From Deroplatys truncata (taxonomy: Eukaryota; Arthropoda; Insecta; Mantodea; Mantidae), in assembly GCA_030765065.1 (NCBI GenBank), contig CM060990.1:462777321-462841320 (forward strand): a stretch of 64,000 nt of DNA, given 5' to 3'. A program made the position numbers and the translations under genes. The notes under the pieces were generated by a model that was not told where the DNA came from, did not search any database, and was given only the letters and a program-made list of their open reading frames with translations. Positions 47,143 to 59,345 of the stretch are shown here, piece by piece. Each line of letters opens with the position of its first letter. Within the stretch, counting starts at the first letter, position 1.

Positions 47143-47999
47143 ACTTTACACCACAAGAAATTACGAAGGAATGTTATTTCATAACAAACTATTGCATAGA
47201 AGTAATATTATTTGATAGTGTAAACATGAAAGTTAGGCCCTATTAGAACTGTTTAGTATCGAAAGCCTGTATTGCGAGTTGAAAAATGTACATGAAATAA
47301 GAGCAGTGTATGTTTAGCAAAAAATGTCTTTCTGTCAATCAATTACTTCCTGATACAAATACGCTTAATATAATGAGACACAGCTTGGCGGTAAAAACTA
47401 AAAGGTCTAAAAGTAAGTAGGGTATAGCCGAGTAGGTATATACATAATATATGTTAAACACCAATATGTTGATGCTCAATGCATGTGAAAAATTGGTGAG
47501 TTAAATCAATACATAGATGACAATGGCTCTTAAAAGTCATGTTGTTATACCATCCTGAATAGGGTAAAAACTATTTCCCTGAAACTGGTGGAACTTATCA
47601 CAGGTTTAGGGTAGTCACTAATATTCTAAGCGATCGTTTGTTTAGAAAGCGGAGTGAATAATAACACAAATATAAGCACAATTTCATAAACAAAATGTGT
47701 TTTACCGCTGTGCTTTTAACATTTGAAAGTGCATTGTGCATTTCAGTTAGTTGTATTGCTAAAGTAATAGGTACTTTGGAGAAAAATATTTTTAGTTTAC
47801 ACCGCGATATATCGGAAATTTCTCGGTTTTAATTTTCCACTGGGCGATCTTTTTTACTAATGAAAAAAGCCAACCAACGAGATCATAAGCGCCCGTTCTT
47901 ACTGCATACGAACACATTTCATGTGTCATGTGGTGACATTGATGACACACGAAATGAAATGCTATTTCGAAAAGGGAATTTGGGAAGAAAACGTTCCAG
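47143..47999. other. No supported gene
   Basis: AT-rich without recognisable elements. Confidence 0.4.
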
Positions 48000-48154
48000 G
48001 TCTAAGTTTAGGGTACCTCCCCGACATCTACCAGCTATGAGGACTGAGGAAAACCTGAAAAAAAACTCAGTCAGGGAGATGGTTCTGGCGGGATTCGAAC
48101 TGCGGACCTCCCGTTCACGAGTATAAGCCTTAACTACCTCGATCACCCATGTCG
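48000..48154 (-). mobile_element. SINE, 3-copy family (copy 2)
   Basis: The minus strand has a head with gatcgaggtagttaaggc (A box region), the B box gcagttcgaatcccgc (about 48089-48104), then aggttttcctcagtcctcat and ggggaggtaccctaaactta. This is the best-preserved copy of the family also at 22796 and 58987. Confidence 0.8.
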
Positions 48155-49192
48155 TTGAAGCACTATCCGTAAAACCCTGTATATCATAATACGGTGAGCG
48201 GAAAAAAATATTTTTAAAATGTACGATCATTGGGGTAAAAAACCATTATTTTAAAATGTTGGTACGATAATTTCATAATTTAGGTTAGCAACCCTGGAGG
48301 GAGCGATAGGCATTGAGAAAGTGAGAGAAGGAGAGTCATTATACCCTCCAAAGTCAACGCAATAACGCGAGCAGAGCCTCGGGATTTTACTGGTGCCGAA
48401 TATAATTGCTGAAACACAACGAAGCATCCCTGAAAGAAATATGTGATGTCTTTATTCCGAAAGCCACATTCCTCCTTACAAGGGATTTAGCTTGCACCAA
48501 TTGTTGATTCGTTGCGTTAATTAGCGCACGACATCAGAGCATCAGGTGTTTAAAGGGCTATAGGTCACAGTGAAGTCCCAGTGGCACAGTGAAACGGGCA
48601 CGCGTGTCGTTCGTTACAGGAAGTTGGATGAGCGAGAGGGACAGAGGCTTGCTTGCGCTTGGGACCCTAGTCAGGTCCATAGCTTCCTGTGCTGCTGTTT
48701 CGGGTTGTCAGGCTTTGCTAACAACAGGACGAAAGAAACGAGCGAATGTGCGAGTTCAAAGCTTCCCGCCACAAATTACCACTGGTCAGCTACAATGCAG
48801 GATGTATGCATCAAACGAGGGACATGATATTAGGAAGGAGAAATAAATTGATCTACAACCCTGAGGTTCCATTTTTGTTTCCTTTTTGCTTCATATCTCG
48901 TCCTGTACAATTGCTGTACAAATTTACTCGCGAGTGGTATAAAGATAGACATTCTGATATTGTAATTAGAGAGAGGGAAAATACAAAATTGCAGATTCTA
49001 TACCAAGACTACCAACGCTATCCAAATATGGATTTTCAGATTCTGTAGCGTGGAAGTCAATACACGTGATAAATATGTTAGATAACATTTTGGTATGCAT
49101 TTTAATATGATACTTCGTACTCTATAACACCTATAGCGTTTCAGTTTTGCAAAATTGTTCTTTTTTTCATACCTTGTATACTATTAACCAAT
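48155..49192. other. No supported gene; GC-richer patch
   Basis: 48540-48840 is richer in GC and open in two plus frames of about 85 codons, neither of which I recognise. It may be an unknown repeat. Confidence 0.35.
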
Positions 49193-49510
49193 GGCGCCGA
49201 CGTAATGCAGTGGTTTCGTTTCCGGCTGTCGTTCTCAGGGTTCGGGGTTCGATTTCCGACTTTGCGGTAGCCCTATGCACGTCTTCATCTCTGACTTACT
49301 CAGGTGGAGTATACCCTAGGCCCAACGTGGTTCGGAGTCCACGGTAAAGTTATAAGTTCTCTCATTCCACCGCCATCCTCATCGTCACCCTACCATCAGA
49401 TGAAACGGACCCCGCCCTCTGGGTACCACCACCTCAGAAATGGGTCCAACCATGGCTTGGTGGAATGAGGTAATCCCCGAAGGTCATAGGGCATATATAG
49501 GGAGCGTTAG
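49193..49510 (+). mobile_element. SINE, single-copy family in this window
   Basis: The head has gacgtaatgcagtggtttcg (A box) and the B box ggggttcgatttccga (about 49243-49259), then a GC-rich body of about 250 bp (accccgccctctgggtacca, aatgggtccaaccatggctt). No TSD was found. Confidence 0.6.
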
Positions 49511-50747
49511 AGAAGCATGAGAGTAACCACTAAGTGGACTCTACAAACATTTCATTGGAAACGTTTTCCAGGAAAACATGCATACAGCAGTCCAGTATGT
49601 AGGAGGTCTAGGGAGCATTTAACTCAGTCCAGGACCACAACAGTTTTACCAAGCGTAATTTACTGCTGAAAAAGAATCATTCCGCTCTACTCTCAATCAA
49701 ATTGATAAGCACCTGAAGGCTACAACTGTGACGTACTAGGAAAGACTAAGCTATGTATATGAACGATACGAATATGCTCCAATTACACCATGTAATATGG
49801 AGAGAAACATTTCATTGTACGAAAATACACATTGAGACAATAGGCAACTATTGTCCTAAAATATTCAAAAGCTACTTTAGGGTACTGTACCTAGTGTAAT
49901 ATTTAAACAAAGTAACCAGTGATTTGTTTAATTTCTCGGTATAGAAGTTTCATAAAACATAAAGACTTTAAAATCATTGTGATTTATTGCATTTCATTTG
50001 GTAACCTATTAGTAAATGCGGACAAAAATTGTTTACAAAGGCCTACCAGTTTGTTCGAAATTAATATCAAAACCGGCACTAAGCGGCTTAAAGACAAAGA
50101 CATTTTGACCTTAAAATATGCAGATGTGTTGCTCACGCGTTTATTTGTTGTGGTTTTATATTTTAGCAATATAAATTCCAGATTTTTACAAACATTTCTC
50201 CACAATGTGCCTGTGTCAAATTGCAACTAAAACACATAACTGGTCATCTACGACATTGCTGGGGTGTGAATTACAGATTGTAGAAAGTGCTTTGCTTAAA
50301 GAAGTTGAACACCGCGATAATGGACCTTGAGGAACTGATAATGGAATGATATTTTGGAAAAGTTCACGGCAGTATAAGGACATCATGGATATGCTGAAAA
50401 TACTTTAGGCTCGAAAACAAGCTTGTTCTTTTTCTTTAGTGCCTCCTTAGAACGTCGGGTACATGAGGGTAGTATTCCTCTGCGTCATATCGCCATCATG
50501 GTATCAAACATATTTTTAATTATGTCGTTATTTTTGTTTCTAAGCGAGAAAAGTTTTATAATTCGAAACTTAAAATCACAAATTTTGTTCTTAGTCTGGA
50601 TCTTTGTTTTGGAAATGTGTGAAAATTGAACAAGTATGCAATGTATTAGCTTCATCTGCTGCTGTTTACTGTTGAACAAGTCTGATGATTATATTGTGAT
50701 TCTCCAAGCCAATCTATATCTGACCAGAACACCAGAACACGATTACC
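49511..50747. other. No supported gene
   Basis: A stretch at 49919-50230 is open on both strands (103 and 80 codons) without a recognisable product. Confidence 0.35.
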
Positions 50748-51600
50748 TTTTTACCTTCTCTACTACGTACCTAGAACGTAGAAGAATCATTGCATTCCAC
50801 CCAAGAACTCGATATAGATATTTTACCAGAAATAGAGTTTTTGAGACCCCTCGAATCCAAAAAAGAAAAAAAAATAGGAAAAGTCCCCTGTGTGTGTGTG
50901 TGAACAGCATAACTCTAAAAAGCACACATACGGGCGAATACCAAACTTGATATTTCATAGATGCGGCACGAAAATTTTGAAGAAAATCGCCACCCTAAAC
51001 TTCCCCTTACATGCAAAACGTTTCCTTATTTTCGATTTTCTGAAAAATAGCTCAAAGGATTTCGATTAAAATACCTTTATATTTGAGATATTTACATGAC
51101 AAATAAAATGTAGGTATCTCTTGATTTTTCTTGAACAGCCTATGCGATCCTTTTCATTTGGAAAGAATTTTCTACAATTTTGTATTACTTGTAAACCATA
51201 AGGGATAGATAAATACTTAGTACACAGAAAATTGCGATCCCCTTAAAATACACAATTTATTTAAAATAAACATTTCCGAGCTATCCGTGTTATTGGTTCT
51301 TCAATACTTTATAATTTTTTGAGGCGGTCATCATTCAGTTGTTTCTCGCGAGTCATGGAAAGAATATGGAATTTCAAGGCCAGCATATCGACTCTGTGTT
51401 AAACATTTGACTATCGCTTTAGTTTTCTGTATCCCTTTCAAGGTACAACGAAATGTGTAATAAAATTATTTCTGCAAACGTTTATCTCGATTAACATGAA
51501 GTAGATGGACAAAATGGCTACCAAAATATACGACAGTGGGTAGAGAAAATCATGTGAATGTATAACATCAAGTTTTTATACCTGATGCCCTATGGTGCAG
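50748..51600. repeat. R1 composite repeat, longest single copy
   Basis: One 122-bp-type monomer (ctactacgtacctagaacgt, gaatccaaaaaag) leads to a short GT tract (50890-50902) and then the full tail (gaacagcataactctaaaaa, aaaattttgaagaaaatcgc, gatttcgattaaaatacctt, caaggtacaacgaaatgtgt, gtttatctcgattaacatga, aaaatcatgtgaatgtataa). It gives the best view of an unrearranged unit, about 850 bp. Confidence 0.75.
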
Positions 51601-53698
51601 CGCCCAACGAATTCTTTTGACACTCAGAGAAAGATTAAATTTTCACCACGCCTGTTGTTGAATGCTACAGATATTTGTTAACACACGCAGCACCATAAAT
51701 AGAAGCTCATTCACATCCTTCGCTGTTTATGCATATATTCTGCGCTTTCTTTATTTCATTCTGTAATACAAATGTTGTTCGTTTTGTCGTAAACAAACAA
51801 CAATTATCATTACAGCCAACCAAAAAAAAAAAAAAAAGGAAAAATTGTTTTTGAACAAAGACCAACAATGAATAAACAGTGCTATGCCGGAGGTGGCAGA
51901 TAAGGTGAAAACTACTGTCTCCGTGCTGCTAAAATAATTGTTATCTACGTAGTAAAAGCCAAACTTGTAGCAGGGGATGAACGCGTGGCTGTAATGCCCT
52001 TCCAAAGAAATTTTCTACATTACTGTGCAGATGTTGCCTCATGTTTGGCTTTTGAAATTGTTTATCTATGTTGATTCTTATTTTCATGTATTCATAAATT
52101 TTTCAATAATAACATACCATGTACCGAGAAAAAGCTTTTTTTTTTTTTTTTTCAATGTTGTGTAGTAGTCAAGATGACGGAGGAGAGAATAAGGCGCGTG
52201 TTGTGCATCATGTTTCCATTGTTTCCACTGAAAACTCACTTGAAATTTGGTTTGTTTTTCTAATTTATTAACGTAGAGCAGTATATTGTTGTTGTTATTA
52301 TTATTATTAACTACCTTCTGCCACATATTTTGCCTTCAGGAAAAGTGTTTTAAAAGTAAAATAATGCTATAGAACACAAACTGTTCGACTTCTTTCTGAG
52401 CATCTTTCTTTCACCACAAAGGCTGCATTTAGAGCTCAAAGCTCAGTTGAGCTATCTTTTCATGAGTCGTATTGATAACCTTGAAATAGCTGCAGCAGTG
52501 GACGGAAGGTGAAGTCTTTACTAAGATTAACTTCAAGTTCGGTAAGAATGCTGAGTTACCTGATGTCCTCGGCGGTAATCGTGGCGAAACAGATAGATAT
52601 AATGAACTCTGGCAGCGCTGTTTGTATTTACAGCCGGGTTAACACGCAATGCTTTCTATCTCATCGACGTTTACAGTGAAAGAGGTTATAGGAGTAAATT
52701 TAGAGAGATAAGAAGACTGATAACAGTATATCTTTTACATCCACTTTCTACTGGAATTAGTCGACCCAACTTATAACCAAGGGAAACGGCGAAAATGACC
52801 AAAAAAGACAATTTTTTTGTAGTCTTATGAATTGGAATTCCCTCTTCATTTAATGTGTATTTTATCGCTCTAGGCACAATAATTATATTTTAAATATACG
52901 TTTGGGAATGAAATAATCTGCAATTTTGTACTCTGATTCTGCACCACTTCACAGGAAAACGATTAACTCCTATAATCTATGGTGTAGAGAGGTACATTTT
53001 AGTTCATCTTTACTTTAAGAGTTTTGCTCTGTAAATTGTTACTACTTATAAATACAGCAGCTTCGTATTTCCAATGAATATGAGTTTTTATTTGTAAATA
53101 TACTGAGTTTTTTTTGCCCATATTTACTGTGAACAGTTTTCTTCTGTGAATGACATTTATTATATAAAGGGGCCGTTTTCTCAGCAACTATTGAAGATAG
53201 GTAAATGAAATTTGGAGATGATGTAAACAATACTTCAATGCTGGTATTTATCTATTTTGGTGTTAATAAGTTGGTTGGTTATGTTTCAAAATATTGATTT
53301 CTGATGAATTTTAATAATTTCTTCTTAATTTGGAATAAATTCCCTCTTACTTAATAAACCATATTACTACACAAAGGTATATCAGTGAACTTATAAGATA
53401 GGCATGTAGATTCTGCACAAATTTCAGTCTGATATCTTAAATAGTTTCTGACATAATGGACCATGAAGTTAGCAAATTTAACATTAGCGGAACTTTAATC
53501 TCCTCTTAAAGAGAATCATCTTGAACACACAATCTCAGTTTCTATTGTTGATTTTCCGATTTAAAGTTCATTTAAAAATTCACGTCATTTGAAGGCTATA
53601 GTTAAAAAGCAGGCAAGTCCATTATATGTAATTTTACAGGAATAACTTTTGTGGAAGAAGGTGTTTTGTTACGTTATTTGCATAAATTTCATCTATTG
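51601..53698. other. No supported gene; homopolymer tracts
   Basis: It includes an A run (about 51822-51837), a T run (about 52137-52152) and a short ATT run (about 52289-52310). The block 53150-53480 (gcaactattgaagataggta and following) has the look of an old repeat but has no second copy here. Confidence 0.35.
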
Positions 53699-53718
53699 CT
53701 TCACGTATGGAAAGCCAA
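53699..53718 (-). promoter_or_regulatory. Degenerate primer-binding site beside minus-strand LTR
   Basis: The inverse reads tggctttccatacgtgaagc, which resembles the TGGCGCCCAACGTGGGGC primer sites of many LTR elements. A second, more degenerate copy lies at about 53745-53760; a duplication of about 45 bp seems to have occurred here. Confidence 0.4.
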
Positions 53719-53762
53719 TTTGAGAAGATGGTTTGTTGCTGCTATGTTTGGAAAAGCCGATT

Positions 53763-54642
53763 TGAAGTAGGAGTTGTATTATATTTCAACTGTTGGGGAG
53801 CCGAACTTGAAATTCGTTGCAACCACACGTATAGTAAACAGTTTCCGGTAGCCTTCGTCCCAATTTTTAAAAACATTATCTTTGTAATTTGACTGTTTCT
53901 TTAAATATTATATATTTATGTTTGCCTTGGCTGCGTCAGTATTTTTTGGAGACACGTTTCCCTTAGCAGGGCTGTGAAGCGACAAGAATGTAGGCTTACA
54001 TAGATTATAATTTTACTTCACTTCTTTCATTAATGCTTGATACGATTTTAAATAACACTTCACTGATATAGAGAGCTGTGAGATTCTTTTTTTAAATACT
54101 TGTACTTTTTAACACGTAAACTTATTTTTCGTCTCACACGAATACGTATTATATTTCTCGAGGATGCATCACGCATCCAGTTACAAACACTGTCCGCAGG
54201 CAACTGACTTCTGAATTTGTAAATGTTTCTCCTTTTCAGTTTCTGATTGGCTAATCCTAATCAAATAGAATACCTTCATTTAACTAAAGCTTTTTCTGGT
54301 TGTTGATTTGCTATTTTATAAACTGTCACTAAAATTACATTATTGTTGTTCCAATAATGACTAGTAGCATTTAAACTTTCAAATTCATTATTGCCTCAAG
54401 ATTACCTCATTGTTACCTCATTGTTAGCAACTTTAAACTTCACATCTCCTACATTATTAAACTACGTAACACATTCACATAACATTATTAAACATGGATA
54501 CAATAATATAAACATTTGCAATGACTGTAATATACACTTTTTATATATTGTTACATACACATATTGCTTTAAGGCGGGCTGTTATTGAATTTATATTATA
54601 TAATTAGACTGAAATCATTTAAGTGTTAAAAATACTGCCTCA
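53763..54642 (-). repeat. LTR, minus orientation (880 bp)
   Basis: On the minus strand it runs from tgaggcagtatttttaacac (54642) to ctacttca (53763). It matches 56265-57187 in inverted orientation along its whole length, with shared blocks gttggggagcc, gtttccggtagccttcg, ttgcctcaagattacctc and acattcacataacattatta. Divergence by eye is notable, including about 100 bases that differ near 54130-54230. Any internal region would lie to the left of 53699, but no coding remnant is seen there. Confidence 0.6.
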
Positions 54643-56264
54643 CTTTTAAACTTTTTATTGCCACATCTCTAAACTAAGAGCAAACCCCAGCAAAATTTTA
54701 TACAGTTTGAACACTGAATGCCGCCTTCAAAGACCAGAGCTTGATGGACGATACTATAGCGATGAATTTCGATATAGAAATTGCCATGTTATTATGAAGA
54801 TAGAGGCAACTATAGTTTAGATGTTAAATGGAGCAATTTGTTAACTTTAATGCATAGCGCGCAGTAATTATTATTAAATGTCAATTGAAAATCGATGATC
54901 TAATATATGCGACATATATTTGTCCTGCAGAGATCGGAATTTTGGGTTTTAGTATACATTGAGGGAAATAAAAATTTACATTAATTTCTTTATTTTCATG
55001 CTAACAATGACATTCCTTGGTATTTTGAATTGGTGGCATTAACTGGTGGTAGGAAAATAACAACTGGATAGACCCTCTTTCATACAAAGAGTGCTATTTC
55101 CGCAAATTCAAGACGTCGTTTTCAAAGCCTCCTGCGCCACCCACCCGTTGTCCGGCGTTAAACTCTAATCCTAACTAGTGTCCGTTGTGCCGGTAGTGAT
55201 GAAAGACTAAACTGAAAAAGTGGAATATTCGACGAGGATATTTGAGATTGACGGTCTGAATTTAAAACCATTCTTTCAGAAGTGTTACTCTTGGAAATAA
55301 CCTTTTCCTCGTTTGACATTTGGGATAAACTGCGAGACAGATGATTGGTTTTTACTTGTGCATACTTTGACGTGGTCTACAATACCAATTTTCAAAGAGG
55401 ACGTTTAGTATGCGCACCGTTTACAACGTTAGTGCCTCTTGAGAGCTGCAAGATTGTCGTGTTGTCTTATTTTTTTAACGAATATTGATTTTCCTCTCTT
55501 CACCAATGGCCTCCATTTTAAATGTTTAAGGCAATAAGTGCATAGGACTGAAAGAAGATCAAGTTAATTACAATTATTTAATAGACTTTCTATGCTACAA
55601 GAGATGAACAACGTGTATGAATGTTACTTTAGGAGAAAAAATTCCGGGAGAACGTAGCTTATGAAAAACATTTATATTGAACAAACGAAATTATATTTCC
55701 ACCGAAACAAAGGCAGCATCTTTCTTTTTAGAAAATGTAATATCCCCATTAGTGTTCATTATTATTTTGATCCTACCATAGCTGTTATTTTCAGCTGTAA
55801 ACACATTTGTATTGAAAATGATCATACATATTTATACATTATCTATTCGTTTATACAAGTGTATTTCATTTTTTCGTTCCCAAACCCACGCAATTGCTGA
55901 ATGATTACAGGGCAGTTCATTACGCATTTAAAACCATTTGAACCAAAATAATGGTTTACTCGTGTAAATTATTCTTGTATTTGTACTATTTTATACCGTC
56001 AACAACCGCATTTAATGAGTTAACGTGGCTTCACGTGCTTCCGAAGGGAGGCTATATTAATGAGATGCTTAAAAACTAATGACAATAGCTTCAATTGTTT
56101 CGTTTGTTCATAAAAACTGTTTACTCCATTAAGGTACTGTCTTTAAAGCTTGCGTTTAAAGTCTGCAACACAGTACAATTAATTCAGTTGCAACTCTTAA
56201 TCAGAGGGAATGCGTCTCTACACAAGGGAAAGTTAAACTTCTGTTTAAAATATGTATTGAAGTT
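54643..56264. other. Spacer between diverging LTRs
   Basis: 1.6 kb of AT-rich DNA with no recognisable gene. If the two LTRs are independent insertions this is pre-existing host DNA; if the inverted repeat is one fold-back unit it is its core. Confidence 0.4.
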
Positions 56265-57187
56265 TGGGGCAGTATTTTTAACAATTAAATGATATCAGTC
56301 AAATTATATAATGTAAAATATAATAACAGCCCACCTTAAAGCAAAATTTGTATGTCATAATATGTAAAATGTATGTAACAGTCATTGTATTAATGTTTAT
56401 ATTATTATGTACATGTATAATAATGTTATGTGAATGTATTACGTAATTTAACAATGTAGGAGCTGTGAGAATAGAAGCCGAAAGTTGCTAACAATGAGGT
56501 AACAATGAGGAAACCTTGAGGCAATAATGAATTGGAAAGTTTAATAATGCTACTAATAATTCTTGGACAATAATGTAATACTTAAAACAATTTATAAATA
56601 GCCAATCAAAAACTAGAAAAAGCTTAAATTAAATAAAAGTATTTTATTGAAGTAAAATTAGCCAATCAGTGACGTGAAATATAGTAAATGTACGAATTTA
56701 AGCGGTAGAAGCCAGACACTACTAGGCAGCGTTCCTGAGCACTTCGATACGGTACAGGTTAAGTGTGAGACATAAAACTTCATTACGGCGAGAATAAAAA
56801 TAAAGTTTACGTGTTAAAAAGTGAAATTAATAAATAATCTCACAGCTCTACAGTATGATATATAAGTGAAGTGATATCTAATCCTGTGAAAGATTAATAA
56901 AACGAACTTAAATACCATTATAATTTGTGTAAGCCTTCATTCTTTAGCTACACCACCCCCTGCTAAGAGATACGTGTTTCTGCAAATTACTACTGACGCA
57001 ACCGAGACATACAAATATAATATTTAAATAAACATTCAAATTACAAAGTTGATTTTAAACGTGGGGGCGAAGGCCACCGGAAAGTGAACGTGGGGCGAAG
57101 GCTACCGGAAACTTTGTATCGTACGTGGAGGTGCAACTACTTCAAGTTTGGCTCCCCAACAGTGGAGCTACAATACATCTATCTTCA
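56265..57187 (+). repeat. LTR, plus orientation (923 bp)
   Basis: It runs from tggggcagtatttttaacaa to ctatcttca and is followed after aat by a primer-binding site. It is the inverse of 53763-54642. It contains a local duplication of gtgggg(g)cgaaggc(c/t)accgga (about 57061-57111) absent from the other copy. No coding remnant follows before the hAT-like element at 57376. Confidence 0.65.
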
Positions 57188-57190
57188 AAT

Positions 57191-57208
57191 TGGCGCCCAA
57201 AGCGTGAC
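57191..57208 (+). promoter_or_regulatory. Primer-binding site
   Basis: The sequence tggcgcccaaagcgtgac follows the LTR end after three bases. It fits the TGGCGCCC start of primer sites used by gypsy-type and retroviral-type elements. It is the main reason for reading the inverted repeat as LTRs. Confidence 0.55.
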
Positions 57209-57375
57209 GCTAATAACGTAAAAATATTTATTTTTCAAGTTAAATAACCCAAAAGTAATATGCAACATCAAAACACGAGCATAACTTAAGTATCTCCTTC
57301 TGTGATTGTTACATAAGGGTATTCCATAGCTAGAATGGAATGTATCGTTTTACCTAATTTGCATAATATTAAAAC

Positions 57376-57654
57376 TAGTAATGGGATGATACTTCTATTT
57401 GTTGATACTCGATAATGATACTGATTTTTGAGGACCGATACTCGATACTCAGTTTATAAAAATCTCTAAAGGTGATAGTTTGTTCACCGAATTACGTTCT
57501 TATTAGTAGTTTTTTGTGTAAAAAACGCATGTAAATAACTTTGTATTGTATTCTAATTGCAAAACTGTTCCTGTTTGACATTCTTCAATTGGCAGCAACT
57601 TTTTTGTATCTTGATAATGCACAGGTTATATATCCCCCTATCGTTATTCAAGGC

Positions 57655-57715
<61 letters not shown>

Positions 57716-58385
57716 TTATTTGCTTCCCTTTTTATGTATGTATATTTTGCGCTGAAAACTTTCTATTAAAGGCTTTTCTATCCATGGAAAAACAAATACT
57801 AGTAATTCTTTCTTATTCCGCCACCTTGAAAATATAAACTAATATGTATTTCACACGTAAGTCAAATAACTAAAAATAACAAATATTTTGCGCTGTATTA
57901 TCGCACGTCTTGAGTTGTAATTTGTTTCTGCTGGATTCACAGATTTTGGTCAACGGAGTAGGTAAACGTAATGTGAGTCACCAAGCCAGACTATTGCAGA
58001 AGCTTGATTTAGTTCGTCAGCTAAATCAGCTTCATTCACAACTCAGTTAACGCTGCATGTTACATGAGTACCTCTACTCTTTTCCCCATTATTTTTCATG
58101 TTTTCATTTAGACACAAGAGTCTATAAAATGTTGCAATCACCTAAGGAAACGCAGTCAAGGTCTATAAAGAACTATAGTCCAGCAACTCTTTGGGGACGC
58201 GTGTGAGGCAAACGTGAAGTCCTCCTTCCTTATCTAGCATAAAGTTAAACGCAACAACCTTTAATGATGCAAAACTTAAACATTTAAAAGTATCAAAAAA
58301 GTATCGAAGGGATATCTCAAAGTATTAGACATACTTCGATACCAGCGAGTATCGAGGTACCGACGGTATCGAGGTCCCATACCTA
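57376..58385 (-). mobile_element. Non-autonomous hAT-like element (copy B)
   Basis: It is the inverse of copy A (41841-42814). The minus strand starts taggtatgggacctcgatac and ends tatcatcccattacta. The flanks attaaaac (57368-57375) and attaaaag (58386-58393) form an 8-bp TSD with one mismatch. It carries an (AAT)n run at the position where copy A has (ATT)n; both read ATT on the element's own sense strand. Confidence 0.75.
57655..57714. repeat. (TAA)n microsatellite, ~20 units
   Basis: A perfect trinucleotide run inside hAT-like copy B. Confidence 0.95.
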
Positions 58386-58393
58386 ATTAAAAG

Positions 58394-58986
58394 AAAATTC
58401 TGATAATGTATTAATAATTTTAATGAATAAGTTTCGGTAGACAATGAATTCCTTTTCACATCTACGTTACCTGACCTACACCTCAGAAGTAAACCATGTG
58501 GTTTGTTTACCGAGCAGTTTTACACAAAATAGATTCACACCACTCGTCAGAAGATATTTCATTTTTTATTAAAATTACCTTGTCATGCTGATTCCACATT
58601 TAAACGAGCACCTTATATTAACATTAAACATAAATAAATAATAAAACAAAGAGAAGAATAGGAAAATCGTAGTTTGTACACGCCTGGAGATGGAGCTACC
58701 CACACCTAGTTCTCAGGCTAATGTGGGCGGGGTAGTTATTGCCATTTTAACCTCAATCACAGTCAGTCAACTCATTTACGTGTGACGTAAAGCAGTCCTG
58801 TGACGTAACACAGTTTCAAGGATTTATAGGTTAAGGGTGCGTTGGAAAGCGAAAGTTATGTTTTGTCTTACAGCTTTTTAGGTAAAAGTTCTACATACTT
58901 CCCCTTGTCCCACTAATACTTCCATAACGCCAAATTCGTCTGTCTTCTTGTATCATCTGACCTGCGCTTATTACTTATATTCCTAT
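58394..58986. other. No supported gene
   Basis: AT-rich DNA without recognisable elements. Confidence 0.45.
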
Positions 58987-59139
58987 CGACAAGGGTAGCC
59001 AAGGTCGTTAAGGCATAGACCCATGAACGAAAGGTCCACGGTTCTAATCCCGCCAGAACCGTCATCCCTTACCGAGGCCTTTTCCATGTTTTTCTCAGTC
59101 CTCATAACTGGCAAATGCCGGAGAAGTAACCTAAACTTA
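58987..59139 (+). mobile_element. SINE, 3-copy family (copy 3)
   Basis: It has tagccaaggtcgttaaggca (A box), cacggttctaatcccgcc (decayed B box) and aactggcaaatgccggagaa, and ends cctaaactta. It matches the copies at 22796 and 48000. Confidence 0.8.
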
Positions 59140-59270
59140 AAGGAGGACTGAATTAAAATATGCTTAAAAACTCTAAAACTAACATATAAACAATTCTGAA
59201 CATATTGTTGAAACCCGCATCGCTCTACGCTTTTCATTCTGGAAGCATTTTTATGTTTAATACTCAACCA

Positions 59271-59345
59271 CAGCCCACTACACTACAGGCCCGAGCGCTG
59301 ATTTCAATATGGCGGCAGTCGACGCGGTGGGCAACGAATTCCACA
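59271..59345. other. Candidate outer end of the P-like element
   Basis: A GC-rich patch (cccgagcgctgatttcaata, atggcggcagtcgacgcggt) stands out in AT-rich DNA about 1.1 kb beyond the transposase stop. It could be a terminal or subterminal inverted repeat of the P-like element, or a promoter. The partner end would lie beyond 64000, so it cannot be tested here. Confidence 0.25.

Noticed and set aside
53699-57208. Reading the 3.5-kb inverted repeat as a single long-TIR DNA transposon
   Set aside because: The outer primer-binding-type sites and TG...CA boundaries fit diverging LTRs better; the alternative is kept as a test in the findings.
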